A DNA stretch of 64,000 bases from the NCBI GenBank assembly GCA_900550495.1, contig URSJ01000004.1, positions 15,644 to 79,643 on the forward strand. Direction: 5' to 3'. The notes beneath the pieces are model-generated. The model ran no database searches. It saw nothing but the letters and a program-made list of their open reading frames with translations, and was not told the DNA's origin. The stretch's first letter is position 1; each line of letters begins with the position of its first letter. The stretch is from an uncultured Rickettsiales bacterium (GTDB taxonomy: Bacteria > Pseudomonadota > Alphaproteobacteria > Rs-D84). A program made the position numbers and the translations under genes. Below are positions 16,400 to 25,581 of this stretch, piece after piece.

Positions 16400-17866
16400 A
16401 TGATAGATTTAACGATTACCCAAGCATTAAAAAAATTAAAATCCCGCGAAATCAGCGCGACAGAATTGACACGCGCATACTTGGCACGTATTGAAAAGTT
16501 CGGTAAAAAATTAAACTGCTATATCACCCAGACCCCTGACCGCGCGATGGCCGATGCCGCCGCTGCGGACACTCGCTATGCAAGTGGCACAGCCAGTGCA
16601 TTGGACGGGATTCCAATCGGAATGAAAGATTTATTTGCAACACGTGGCATTCGCACAACAGCGGCGTCACGCATGCTGGAAAATTTCATACCAGAATACG
16701 AATCAACCGTATCTCAGAGATTTATTGATGCAGGCAGCGTCCTGTTAGGAAAAACCAATCTGGACGAATTTGCAATGGGCACATTCAGCAAGACCAGTTA
16801 TTTTGGCGCACCTGTGAACCCATGGCACATGGACCAAAATTTAACCGCTGGCGGTTCATCGGGTGGTTCAACCAGTGCGGTCGCTGGCGGTCTGGCCATG
16901 GCTGCAACCGGCACAGACACCGGGGGGTCGATTCGTTTTCCATCGGCAATAACTGGACTGGTTGGCATGAAACCAACATACGGTTTGTGCAGTCGCTGGG
17001 GGTGCGTCGCATTTGCGTCTAGCCTGGACACCCCGGGGCCCATTGCACGCACCGCCGATGACGCCGCATTATTGCTGTCTGTGATGGCTGGACATGACGT
17101 CAAGGATTCAACCAGTGCAACAAATGGATTTACATTTTCTGGCGAATTGTCGCCAATTATTGGTGACGGCAAAAAATTACGCATCGGCATTATCAAAGAA
17201 TTCGCAAATGTTCAAATTTCGCCCGATATGAAACGAATATTTGACGCACGCATTGCTGATTTGAAATCGGCCGGTGCCGAAATAGTAGAAGTATCAATTC
17301 CAAACATCTTGGACGCATTAGCGGCATATTACATTATCGCCCCAGCCGAGGCGTCATCAAACCTGGCGCGATATGATGGTATGCGATATGGCCTGCGCGT
17401 TGAAGGGTCTGATTTAATTGACACATACAAAAAAACACGTGCCGCTGGTTTCGGGACCGAGGTTCAGCGTCGTATGATTGTCGGCGCAGCCGTTCTGTCC
17501 AGCGAATCATACGAGGTTTATTTTATGCAGGCGGCACGCGTTCGTCGCATGATTTCAGACAGTTTCAATACCGCATTTACGCAATGTGATTTAATTTTGT
17601 GTCCGGCCAGTGCTGGTACTGCAATGCCATTGGACTCTGATTTGACGCCGTTGGAATATTATGCATTGGATTTATTCACGGTTGCAATGAATCTGGCCGG
17701 TATCCCAGCATGCAGTACACCGGCCGGCCTGGCAAGCAATGGATTACCACTGGGGATTCAGGTTGTTGGTCACCGGTTTGACGACATGCGCGTCTTGCAA
17801 CTGGCAAAACACATTCAGGAATTTAGTGGCATTGACAACCGCCCGACAGTAATCATGGGGGAATAA
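16400..17866 (+). CDS. gatA: Glutamyl-tRNA(Gln) amidotransferase subunit A
   Basis: GatA is the amidase subunit that releases ammonia from glutamine. The 488-residue sequence is an amidase-signature enzyme: catalytic Lys in GIPIGMKDLFATRG (about 73-86) and the two Ser residues in GGSSGGSTSAVAGG and GTDTGGSIRFPS. The conserved YGLCSRWG, followed by FASSLDTPGPIART, marks it as GatA. Length is normal. It is preceded by gatC. gatB lies about 165 bases downstream, with a tRNA-Phe gene on the other strand in between. Confidence 0.96.
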   Translation: MIDLTITQALKKLKSREISATELTRAYLARIEKFGKKLNCYITQTPDRAMADAAAADTRYASGTASALDGIPIGMKDLFATRGIRTTAASRMLENFIPEYESTVSQRFIDAGSVLLGKTNLDEFAMGTFSKTSYFGAPVNPWHMDQNLTAGGSSGGSTSAVAGGLAMAATGTDTGGSIRFPSAITGLVGMKPTYGLCSRWGCVAFASSLDTPGPIARTADDAALLLSVMAGHDVKDSTSATNGFTFSGELSPIIGDGKKLRIGIIKEFANVQISPDMKRIFDARIADLKSAGAEIVEVSIPNILDALAAYYIIAPAEASSNLARYDGMRYGLRVEGSDLIDTYKKTRAAGFGTEVQRRMIVGAAVLSSESYEVYFMQAARVRRMISDSFNTAFTQCDLILCPASAGTAMPLDSDLTPLEYYALDLFTVAMNLAGIPACSTPAGLASNGLPLGIQVVGHRFDDMRVLQLAKHIQEFSGIDNRPTVIMGE

Positions 17867-17901
17867 AAAAAAAGCGCACGAAACGCACGCATAAATAAAA
17901 A

Positions 17902-17977
17902 TGGTGGCTAGGAACGGAATCGAACCGCTGACACAGGGATTTTCAGTCCCTTGCTCTACCAACTGAGCTACCTAGCC
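17902..17977 (-). tRNA. tRNA-Phe (GAA)
   Basis: Read on the minus strand the 76 bases fold as a full cloverleaf: acceptor GGCTAGG / CCTAGCC, D-arm AGCTCAGTTGGTAGAGC, anticodon loop CTGAAAA with anticodon GAA, T-loop GGTTCGATTCC, and an encoded CCA. It lies antisense inside the gatA-gatB interval and has its own promoter at 17990-18018. Confidence 0.97.
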
Positions 17978-17989
17978 AACGCGGAACGA

Positions 17990-18018
17990 ATAATAAGATA
18001 CGAAAAGAAAAAAAGCAA
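17990..18018 (-). promoter_or_regulatory. Promoter of tRNA-Phe
   Basis: On the minus strand TTGCTT and TATTAT are separated by 17 bases and end 12 bases before the mature 5' end of the tRNA. The site overlaps the gatB leader on the other strand. Confidence 0.6.
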
Positions 18019-18031
18019 GGAAAAAGAAAAA

Positions 18032-19555
18032 ATGTTTACGATAAAGGGTAAAACAACAGATTGGGAACTGGTTATCGGACTGGAAACACACATCGAAGTG
18101 TTATCTGAGTCTAAGTTATTCAGTGGTGCATCGGCAAACTATAATCCTACAATTGCCCCCAACACCCAGGTTTCAATGGTTGACGTTGCAATGCCAGGTA
18201 TGTTACCGGTGTTGAACGAATATTGTGTTGAACAGGCAATCAAAATGGGATTAGGCTTGAACGCCGAAATTTCCCGTCACAGTAAATTTGCTCGTAAACA
18301 GTATTTTTATCCTGACCTGCCCCAGGGATACCAGATTTCACAACCGGCCGAAGAACCACCAGTTGTTGGTCGTGGTTGGGTTGAAATTATGGGTGACGAT
18401 GGAAATCCGAAAAAGATTTTCATTGAACGTGCGCACCTGGAACAGGACGCTGGCAAATTAAAACACGATGTTCACCCGACAAAATCGTTCGCTGATTATA
18501 ACCGCACAGGCGTTGCACTGTTGGAAATCGTGACATTTTTGGATACAAAAAATCCGAAAAACAATTCATATATTTCGTCCCCAGACGAGGCTGAACGCTA
18601 CCTGCGTGAAATTCGTGAAATTGCTCGCGCACTGGGCGTATCCAAGGCAAACATGGAAGAAGGCTCTATGCGTGCCGACGTAAATGTTTCTGTGCGACCT
18701 GTTGGGGCCACCGAATTCCGCACCCGCACCGAAACAAAAAATATGGTGTCATTTAAATTCATTAAATCCGCCATTGAATACGAGGCACGTCGTCAAATTG
18801 AAATCTATGAAAATGGTGGTGCTGTATCCCAGGATACAATGCGTTATAACCAAGGTGACGGCACAACATCCGTTATGCGTAGCAAGGAAGACGCATTGGA
18901 CTATCGCTATTTCCCAGACCCAGATTTGCTGCCCCTTGATATCACCGATGAACAAATTGAACGTGTTCGCAAAACAATGCCAGAATTGCCGGCGGCAACA
19001 CGCGCACGCTATATCAACAAATATGGTCTGGCCGAATATGACGCAGCACGTCTGACCGAAACAACCGATATTTCCAAATGGTTTGATACTGCAGTAAATG
19101 GCAACATTGCGCGTGCAAAACCGATTGCAAACTGGATGATTTCTGAATTGTTTGCACATGCTGAAAATTGGGACGTAAAAAATGCTGTGGATACAGCAGA
19201 GCCCGGTCTACCGCGAATTATTCGTCCATCAGATTTGGCCGAATTGGTCGACATGATTGGTGCCAATGAAATCAATGGAAAACAGGCCAAGGATATCTTT
19301 ATCAAAATGCTGGACGGCGAAAATGGCACGCCACGCGAAATCGCCGATAAATTTGGCATGAAACAGATTACCGACACATCTGCCATAGAAGCGGTTATTG
19401 ATAAAATCATCGCCACATCTGCACCTCAGGTTGCACAATACAAGGCTGGCAAAACAGGCTTGCTTGGGTTCTTTGTGGGCGGCGTAATGCGTGCCACCCA
19501 GGGCAAGGCAAATCCTGCCGTTGTAAATGAAATATTGTTGCGTAAATTATCATAA
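18032..19555 (+). CDS. gatB: Glutamyl-tRNA(Gln) amidotransferase subunit B
   Basis: GatB binds the misacylated tRNA and activates its carboxylate before amidation. The 507-residue product has WELVIGLETHIE at the N terminus, the conserved FARKQYFYPDLPQGYQISQ, GVALLEIVT, MEEGSMRADVNVSVR and DYRYFPDPDLLPL. A C-terminal YqeY-like tail domain ends at MRATQGKANPAVVNEILLRKL. The ATG at 18032 follows AAGGAAAAAG. The longer open frame to 17951 would run through the antisense tRNA-Phe and is rejected. With gltX here, Gln-tRNA is probably made by the indirect route. Confidence 0.95.
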   Translation: MFTIKGKTTDWELVIGLETHIEVLSESKLFSGASANYNPTIAPNTQVSMVDVAMPGMLPVLNEYCVEQAIKMGLGLNAEISRHSKFARKQYFYPDLPQGYQISQPAEEPPVVGRGWVEIMGDDGNPKKIFIERAHLEQDAGKLKHDVHPTKSFADYNRTGVALLEIVTFLDTKNPKNNSYISSPDEAERYLREIREIARALGVSKANMEEGSMRADVNVSVRPVGATEFRTRTETKNMVSFKFIKSAIEYEARRQIEIYENGGAVSQDTMRYNQGDGTTSVMRSKEDALDYRYFPDPDLLPLDITDEQIERVRKTMPELPAATRARYINKYGLAEYDAARLTETTDISKWFDTAVNGNIARAKPIANWMISELFAHAENWDVKNAVDTAEPGLPRIIRPSDLAELVDMIGANEINGKQAKDIFIKMLDGENGTPREIADKFGMKQITDTSAIEAVIDKIIATSAPQVAQYKAGKTGLLGFFVGGVMRATQGKANPAVVNEILLRKLS

Positions 19556-19579
19556 TCAACCAAACCAAAAGGACAAAAG

Positions 19580-19762
19580 ATGAAAATTGTAACCATTATT
19601 GAAAATGATGTAATTACCGGCGTTCGCTATGGCGTAGTTGAGATTCCAGATATTGAAATTTCTCCGCGCGACCGCGCAATGCAACACTATGCCCGCATCC
19701 AGAAATTACGCGCCGGTTATATTCAACGCGCGGTGACAAGACAACGTACTAAAAGCAAATAA
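19580..19762 (+). CDS. Small basic hypothetical protein
   Basis: A 60-residue ORF with a good ribosome binding site (AAAAGGACAAAAG), 24 bases after gatB and 6 bases before miaB. It has a beta-strand-rich N terminus (MKIVTIIENDVITGVRYGVV) and a very basic C terminus ending RQRTKSK. I recognise no domain. Spacing, strand and codon pattern fit a real gene in the gatB-miaB transcript; the basic tail hints at RNA or ribosome binding, which is only a guess. Confidence 0.6.
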   Translation: MKIVTIIENDVITGVRYGVVEIPDIEISPRDRAMQHYARIQKLRAGYIQRAVTRQRTKSK

Positions 19763-19768
19763 TAAAAC

Positions 19769-21067
19769 ATGAAAAAATTTTTTATCCAAACATTTGGTTG
19801 CCAGATGAATGTATACGATGGTCAGCGAATTGCAACAATGTTGGCCCATCGTGGCTTGACACAAACAGATAATGTTGCGGATGCAGACATTATTATATTA
19901 AACACGTGCTCGGTCCGGGAAAAGGCAACGAACAAAGTTTATTCTGCACTGGGGCGTATCCGCAAAGAAAAAAAGCCCACTGCTTTGTTCGGTATTGTCG
20001 GTTGCGTTGCACGTGAAAGTGGCGCAGATGCGTTTAAACGCATTCCTGATTTGAATTTTGTTCTGGGCCCACAAAGTTATCACAAACTGCCTGAAATTTT
20101 AACCGCGCCAGATATACGTTTATTAAATATTGACCTGGGCGGGCTAGAAAAATTTGACGAATTACCCCAGATGACCATCTCGCCGTCTGTTGCATACATT
20201 CCAATTCAAGAGGGCTGTAATCATTGTTGCACATATTGCATTGTGCCGTATACACGTGGTCGTGAAATATCACGCCCGTTTGACGACATTGTGCGTGACA
20301 CAATTCACGCAGCTGAAACTGGTGCGATTGAAATTTGTTTTCTGGGGCAAAACGTCAACGGCTACAAATACACCGATAATGCTGGAAAAACATGGCGTTT
20401 ATCCGATTTAATTCGTGCCGCTGCAAAACTGGATAATATAAAACGTATTCGTTTTACTTCTAATTATCCAACAGAAATGACAGATGATTTGATTAAAATG
20501 TTTGGGACAGAACCAAAATTACTACCCTTTCTAAACATGCCTATACAAAGCGGCTCGCCTGATGTATTGACAAGAATGAATCGTCCATACTCGTTAAATC
20601 TATATATAGATATAGTTGACAAATTACGTTCCGCTCGTCCCGACATTCAAATATCCAGTGATTTTATCGTCGGCTTTCCTGGCGAAACCGATGACGACTT
20701 TGAACAAACAATGGAAATTGCTCGGCGCATAAAATACATAAATTCGTATTCGTTTAAATATTCACCGCGTCCACACACCGCCGCCGCGGTTATGCGCGAC
20801 CAGATTCCAGAACAGATAAAGGCCGCACGCCTGGCAAAACTGGACGGATACCTGAACGAAATACAACGCGCTTTTAACGAGAGTTGTGTCGGTCAAACAT
20901 TTGAATGCCTGTGCGAGGGTCGTGACAAAACAGGCAACCATTCAGTATATCGCACACCGTATATGCAACAATGTATTGTTGACGCGTCTGAAAAAGCATC
21001 AGCAATTGCTAACATAAAAATTACTGCTGCGAACAAGGCATCATTGCGTGGCGAAATCGTAAAATAA
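19769..21067 (+). CDS. miaB: tRNA-2-methylthio-N6-dimethylallyladenosine synthase MiaB
   Basis: MiaB is a radical-SAM enzyme that methylthiolates i6A37 in tRNAs reading UNN codons. The 432-residue protein has the N-terminal UPF0004 domain with Cys ligands in TFGCQMN, LNTCSVREKA and GIVGCVARE. The radical-SAM motif is QEGCNHCCTYCIVPYTRG, where the usual residue before the second Cys is itself Cys. The C terminus has a TRAM domain. EISRP and IPIQEGC identify MiaB rather than RimO or MtaB. The tRNA-Phe encoded nearby is a known type of MiaB substrate. The start is 6 bases after the small upstream ORF. Confidence 0.94.
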   Translation: MKKFFIQTFGCQMNVYDGQRIATMLAHRGLTQTDNVADADIIILNTCSVREKATNKVYSALGRIRKEKKPTALFGIVGCVARESGADAFKRIPDLNFVLGPQSYHKLPEILTAPDIRLLNIDLGGLEKFDELPQMTISPSVAYIPIQEGCNHCCTYCIVPYTRGREISRPFDDIVRDTIHAAETGAIEICFLGQNVNGYKYTDNAGKTWRLSDLIRAAAKLDNIKRIRFTSNYPTEMTDDLIKMFGTEPKLLPFLNMPIQSGSPDVLTRMNRPYSLNLYIDIVDKLRSARPDIQISSDFIVGFPGETDDDFEQTMEIARRIKYINSYSFKYSPRPHTAAAVMRDQIPEQIKAARLAKLDGYLNEIQRAFNESCVGQTFECLCEGRDKTGNHSVYRTPYMQQCIVDASEKASAIANIKITAANKASLRGEIVK

Positions 21068-21074
21068 ATAAACT

Positions 21075-22625
21075 TCAGAATATTGCGCGCCCACCAACGG
21101 ACGCGCGATATGCAGTCCCGAATTCAGAATTTATAATTCCAACATTCATATCAACACCTGCATCATCTGCCCGGGACCAAAACGCAATACGTATTGCAGC
21201 ACTTGTATCACCACTCGCGCTGGCCCGCACCCGCAATCCATAATTATACGAAAAATCATCTGTTCCACCAGTTGTTGTAATATCCGTCCCCACATTTGCA
21301 TCAAAATTATTTTCGGTTGTGGTCGCAATATCAGTGTGGGTGGCCGTCAGCCCTATGAACGGCGAGAACACAAAATCATCCATCGGATTCAGACGCACAC
21401 CAAAATCTGTTGCACCATATGAATTTGTTCCACATGGTGCGCTGCCAACGTCATTGCCAACCAAAATAAAATCTATGTCAAATTTTGCTGTGCTGTGCCC
21501 CAATATGGCGCGACCGATAAATTCACCGTCATCATACATCGCATAACCATTGCCACTAAAAACACGTCCCTCAAAATTGTTTATTTCATCAGAAGCACTG
21601 ACATAGCCAACATACCCAGACGCCCCAGCCGAAACAGTATCCGTAATTTGCCCACTAATACCGATTCGCAGACCTGTTATATAAAAATCATCATTATAAA
21701 TAAAATCAGGCGAAAGCATAAAACCACCAACAGTGCCACTGGGGACGCCGGCAAACATTTCCATAGCGTCCATTACACGCACCGGGCGCATTAAATTTAT
21801 CGGTCGTAATCGCACAGAACGCGACATAATACCGTCCAGCGCAGACATACCACCTGCCCTGTCCAGGGCGCGTAAAAGTTTATCATCTGGGTGCACACTT
21901 CTCAGACTATTCAAAAATTCACCTGTTGGGTTTTGCAAAATTTTTACATAGTCTGTTTCACGCAACATTTGCACATATAATTTATGATTAACAATTTCTG
22001 CACGCGTTATCATCAGCGCATTATCGGTTGTAGCATATACATTCAAGACACCATCGCCATCAACATTGTCCAACAACGGCACGTCACCAGTTACACCCTT
22101 TAACACCAAATCTACATTGCCTGACAATTTAATTTCTGGTGCATCAGTAATAATACTGTCCAATACTAATGATGTATTTTCCAAGACAATCTTGGCATCA
22201 GGACCAGCAATATCAACTATCTGATTTAACGACAAGCCATCAGGGCTTTTTACCAAAATCACATAATTCATATCAGTGTCCAAATACGTGACATCCGATT
22301 CGGAAAATATCACCTGAGTTAAACGCGCGTGCGCCCCAGGCACAAAATGAACACCTGAAATATCACCATCGTTTTGCAACAGCAATGTGCATCCGTCACA
22401 AATATTTATCCGCCCTGCCAAAACACCATCATTTTCAATCAACAATGTGCGCTTAACATTTATATCGACAAAATCAACCCAACCATCATCATAAATTATT
22501 GCGTCATCATACAAGTTCAACGTATCGCCCCAACTCATTGATGTAAATTCGCGCATTTCGGCATTTACGCCTGTAAACATATACACATAAAATAAAAATG
22601 AAAAAATAATGCGACAAAATTTCAT
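21075..22625 (-). CDS. Autotransporter-like outer-membrane protein
   Basis: The 516-residue product starts with a signal peptide (about 1-22). A passenger of about 200 residues follows, rich in Asp/Asn and short hydrophobic strands, typical of a beta-helix (LLIENDGVLAGRINI, LLLQNDGDISGVHF). After it come about 250 residues of alternating amphipathic strands ending in VGGRAIF, the terminal Phe expected of BAM-inserted barrels. It is shorter than most autotransporters. The start has no Shine-Dalgarno. An extended -10 (TGCTAAATT, 22632-22640) ends 6 nt before the ATG, so a leaderless mRNA is possible. It is convergent with miaB (7 bases apart, no terminator visible). Ligand and role are unknown. 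Confidence 0.78.
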   Translation of the reverse strand: MKFCRIIFSFLFYVYMFTGVNAEMREFTSMSWGDTLNLYDDAIIYDDGWVDFVDINVKRTLLIENDGVLAGRINICDGCTLLLQNDGDISGVHFVPGAHARLTQVIFSESDVTYLDTDMNYVILVKSPDGLSLNQIVDIAGPDAKIVLENTSLVLDSIITDAPEIKLSGNVDLVLKGVTGDVPLLDNVDGDGVLNVYATTDNALMITRAEIVNHKLYVQMLRETDYVKILQNPTGEFLNSLRSVHPDDKLLRALDRAGGMSALDGIMSRSVRLRPINLMRPVRVMDAMEMFAGVPSGTVGGFMLSPDFIYNDDFYITGLRIGISGQITDTVSAGASGYVGYVSASDEINNFEGRVFSGNGYAMYDDGEFIGRAILGHSTAKFDIDFILVGNDVGSAPCGTNSYGATDFGVRLNPMDDFVFSPFIGLTATHTDIATTTENNFDANVGTDITTTGGTDDFSYNYGLRVRASASGDTSAAIRIAFWSRADDAGVDMNVGIINSEFGTAYRASVGGRAIF

Positions 22626-22662
22626 ACATGCAATTTAGCATATATGAAATTTTTCATAAAGG

Positions 22663-22694
22663 AAAAACATCCCATAGGTCGTCCTACGGGATGT
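22663..22694 (-). terminator. Terminator of the SodC-like lipoprotein gene
   Basis: ACATCCC / GGGATGT with an inner TAGG / CCTA pair forms a long hairpin, followed on the minus strand by TTTTT, 30 bases past the stop at 22724. Confidence 0.75.
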
Positions 22695-22723
22695 CTTGGT
22701 TTTGCATTGTTGTTTTTGTAATT

Positions 22724-23269
22724 TTACATCATGGCCGATTTATTAATTGTGCCCCAGGCAGCCTTGTATCCACCATCACGTGTTAAATACAATTTCGCAT
22801 TGTTCAACTGTTGCGCAGTCAGGCCACGGATAACAAACGATTCTTGCAATCTGCCTGCTTTTTCGATACGCAATGTTGGCAATGTGATTGGCATTGCATT
22901 GTTTGCACAGCACATACCGCCGTCGCATGCATTACATTGATGAATACGCATTGTGTATGTAACACCTGGGCGCAAATCTTGCAAATCAATATCCATCTTT
23001 AAGCCGGCATCAGATTCTGCAAACTTTATATACCCCATTTTGGATTCACCGCCACGACTGCTGCGCGTAAACATTTTTGCTGACACATGGTTAATTGCAG
23101 CATCTTCGTATGTCTGGTAGTACATAACTGTTTCTGCCGGCTGGGCCTTTTTAGCCTGGGCATGATATGGCTTTTTATGACCGCCACACATTGTCGTGCA
23201 GCCAGACAACAATACTGCCATCGTAAACACAGATGACAAAACCAACAATTTTTTGATTATGTTTTTCAT
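22724..23269 (-). CDS. Lipoprotein with a Cu/Zn superoxide dismutase-like fold
   Basis: The 181-residue protein has a lipoprotein signal (VLLSGC, Cys near 24). Its second half resembles SodC: a strand pair MGYIKFAESDAGLKMDID, then LQDLRPGVTYTMRIHQCN, which matches the SodC pattern LxPGxHGxHIHE, and a late GG-containing turn. Instead of the four copper and three zinc His/Asp ligands it has a single His in MRIHQ and a Cys cluster (CNACDGGMCC). It is therefore probably not an active dismutase; the fold assignment is itself inference. AAGGAGACC precedes the ATG. Single gene, with its own terminator. Confidence 0.7.
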   Translation of the reverse strand: MKNIIKKLLVLSSVFTMAVLLSGCTTMCGGHKKPYHAQAKKAQPAETVMYYQTYEDAAINHVSAKMFTRSSRGGESKMGYIKFAESDAGLKMDIDLQDLRPGVTYTMRIHQCNACDGGMCCANNAMPITLPTLRIEKAGRLQESFVIRGLTAQQLNNAKLYLTRDGGYKAAWGTINKSAMM

Positions 23270-23366
23270 AAAGGTCTCCTTTTTTGTTCCTTGTGGTTAC
23301 GAAATGTATGATATATTATTTTTATCTATATTTCGCCAGGTTTGAATCCCTAGGAATCATCAGAAA

Positions 23367-23661
23367 CTATGCACATAGCACGTTTTTATCGTGACATACA
23401 GCGAACACGAAAATACGTCGAAACATAAACGGCATCATAAACGGGATATATTTTTCAATATGCCAATGCGCCGCAATATGCTTTATCAATGGCGCAACTA
23501 TAAAAAAGTTTATTGCAAACGCCACCACTGCAATCGGTAAAAAAGACACCAGAAATATTGTCAACCCCAGGGAATCATGTAAACGATAACATTACGCAAA
23601 CCATAACCAATGTATTTATAATACTAAAGACACCCGATTCTATTGCGATACGAATTTTCAT
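23367..23661 (-). pseudogene. Frameshifted two-helix membrane protein (DUF2798-like)
   Basis: An ATG at 23661 follows AAAAAGGGG and encodes MKIRIAIESGVFSIINTLVM and a further 8 residues before a TGA at 23575-23577. One frame over, the sequence goes on as TIFLVSFLPIAVVAFAINFF and a third hydrophobic-to-basic stretch, ending at 23367. Joined by a one-base shift, the product is about 95 residues with two membrane helices in the layout of DUF2798 proteins. The rest of the 23270-23796 interval (about 530 bases) shows no other gene. The frameshift could be real or a sequencing error. Confidence 0.5.
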
Positions 23662-23796
23662 TTTTTCCCCTTTTTATTTCTGCACAAAAACAGTGCCCTC
23701 AACTGGACTTATGTGTTGATGGCACTGCGCGTTGTAAAACAATTCTCTAAAAACGACGTGGGTTCTAATAAAAAATTTTTATCAGTCAAGTCATCT

Positions 23797-25422
23797 TTAA
23801 CTATGCAATTTAAAGAACGACTTTAACAATATACGCGGTGAATATTGATATTTGTTGATTGGCGTCAAATCTTTGTCAACCCCCATCAGATAATACACCG
23901 CACGTTGTGCTGCACGTACCGAATACTCCATCGTAAATACGACATCGTCTGGCTGTTCAGCAAACTGGCTGATGAATCCCAAGTTTTCATATCCCTGGGG
24001 ATTTACATCTGGCCGGTCACCTGGACGACGCGGTTGAAACTGGGACGTGATATACGGCATTATACAGGTGCGACAAATAACACCTCGCAGCATAGCAGCC
24101 TGTTGCTTTTTCGGTACATGCAGATGCCCAAACAATTCCGTCATAATTTCACGTCCGGTGCATTTATACATCGGCTTTTTTACATAATCACCATCGGCGA
24201 ACATATTCAATGAATATCCCCAGAATATATTTGTATCAGCAGGCTGATTCTTGAAATGTGGTTGGCGTGCGACGACAATAGACAAACGCCATGCCGATTC
24301 GCGAAACGTCACCAACGCGCCACCACCCGGGTGGTTGGTTGTGAAACGTTGAATATATGCCAAGACATCTGGATTATTATTGATTGTCGTGGTGAACGAC
24401 ATCCACATACTCTCGTCCACGCGCCCACAGAAAACATCCGGGTCGCCCAGTTCGGGTCGGCCATGTGCCATACGCCGCCACAAGTCAAATGATGGCGCAT
24501 TATTTTCGCGATTGTATTTTGCAACGCTGTCTGTGGTTGCTTCGGTTGAATTGTCAGTCATACAACCATTTGTTACCAAGACAATATCCGTTGGCGCGAC
24601 ACGCACATTGCGGGAACGCGCACCAACACGACACGCGATACTTTTTGCAATATTACGTCCCACTTTGTCTGTTTCAAAAACAATGTCAGTCACATGTGCG
24701 TTTAGCACAATTTCTACATCATGGGCACGCAGCCAATCTGATATTGGACGAACAATTGAATCATATTGATTATACGCCGTGCGCGCAACACCCGCCAGTG
24801 TATGAATACGCGGAAATTCATGCATAAAGCGCAACATATATCGGCGCAGTTCTGCCGCACTGGACCACGGCTGAAATGCGAACGTCGTTTGCCACATCAG
24901 CCAAAAATTTGTTTTGAAAAAATGTTTCCCGAATACCTGGTCTATGCGTTTTGCCCCCAGTGTATTTTCAGTCTCTATTAAAATCAGCCGTTCCATTTCC
25001 AGACGATCTCGTTGAGAAAAACCCATTTTTTCAACATCAACCTTGGTTCCGTCTGCATTGACCAGACGCGCACGCGAATGCGTTTTAAACTCTTCATTAA
25101 AATTTAAAAACTCGCTTTCCATTTCCATATCTGGAAATTCCATCGATGGAATTGTCGCCATGACATCTTGCAGACATTCATATGTCGGGATATTTAGCAT
25201 ACGGCCTCCACGAATCATAAAACCGTGTTTGGCATCACCACTGCCATCTAAACTGCCACCGGCAATCGACAATGTTTCAAATATATGAATATTTTTACCC
25301 GGCACCCCAGCATCACGTATCAGATATACCGCTGCGGTCAATGCGCCGATACCCCCACCAACAATATACGCATGCGTTTTGGTTGGATTACGCTTTATTG
25401 AACTTTTTCCTGCCGTAGCCAT
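23797..25422 (-). CDS. ohyA: Oleate hydratase (MCRA family)
   Basis: Oleate hydratase adds water to the cis-9 double bond of oleic and linoleic acids, giving 10-hydroxy fatty acids, with FAD. The 541-residue protein has the FAD-binding AYIVGGGIGALTAAVYL at about 19-35, FETLSIAGGSLDG, RGGRMLNIPTYECLQD, KHFFKTNFWLMWQTTFAFQP and NPQGYENLGFISQFAE, all family landmarks, at full length. The ATG at 25422 follows AAGGGAG; a start at 25464 would add 14 residues without a better site. A promoter is visible at 25446-25474. Neighbours are outer-membrane proteins, so a role in tolerance of host unsaturated fatty acids is plausible but inferred. Confidence 0.93.
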   Translation of the reverse strand: MATAGKSSIKRNPTKTHAYIVGGGIGALTAAVYLIRDAGVPGKNIHIFETLSIAGGSLDGSGDAKHGFMIRGGRMLNIPTYECLQDVMATIPSMEFPDMEMESEFLNFNEEFKTHSRARLVNADGTKVDVEKMGFSQRDRLEMERLILIETENTLGAKRIDQVFGKHFFKTNFWLMWQTTFAFQPWSSAAELRRYMLRFMHEFPRIHTLAGVARTAYNQYDSIVRPISDWLRAHDVEIVLNAHVTDIVFETDKVGRNIAKSIACRVGARSRNVRVAPTDIVLVTNGCMTDNSTEATTDSVAKYNRENNAPSFDLWRRMAHGRPELGDPDVFCGRVDESMWMSFTTTINNNPDVLAYIQRFTTNHPGGGALVTFRESAWRLSIVVARQPHFKNQPADTNIFWGYSLNMFADGDYVKKPMYKCTGREIMTELFGHLHVPKKQQAAMLRGVICRTCIMPYITSQFQPRRPGDRPDVNPQGYENLGFISQFAEQPDDVVFTMEYSVRAAQRAVYYLMGVDKDLTPINKYQYSPRILLKSFFKLHS

Positions 25423-25445
25423 AACAAAAACTCCCTTGATTAAAT

Positions 25446-25474
25446 TATATAAAAAGCATACCAATTTGCGCCAA
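25446..25474 (-). promoter_or_regulatory. Promoter of the oleate hydratase gene
   Basis: TTGGCG and TATATA are separated by 17 bases on the minus strand, 24 bases before the ATG. Confidence 0.45.
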
Positions 25475-25529
25475 CCAATCCCATAGGATACAAAACATAA
25501 AAATGCTAGATTTCATGCACATAGCACAA

Positions 25530-25557
25530 AAAATCGCCCATAAAAATGGACGATTTT
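25530..25557 (-). terminator. Terminator of the outer-membrane barrel gene
   Basis: AAAATCG / CGATTTT with an inner CCAT / ATGG pair forms a hairpin followed by T6 on the minus strand, 25 bases after the stop at 25582. Confidence 0.7.
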
Positions 25558-25581
25558 GCATTACGATATACAAGACAAATT

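Noticed and set aside
17951..18031. Longer gatB with 27 extra N-terminal residues
   Set aside because: The extension is translated from the antisense tRNA-Phe and its promoter, and the ribosome binding site and family start favour 18032.
23369..25527. 13-base direct repeat ATGCACATAGCAC (23369-23381 and 25515-25527) flanking the oleate hydratase region
   Set aside because: In a 64-kb window several repeats of this length are expected by chance, and there is no mobile-element gene or inverted end.
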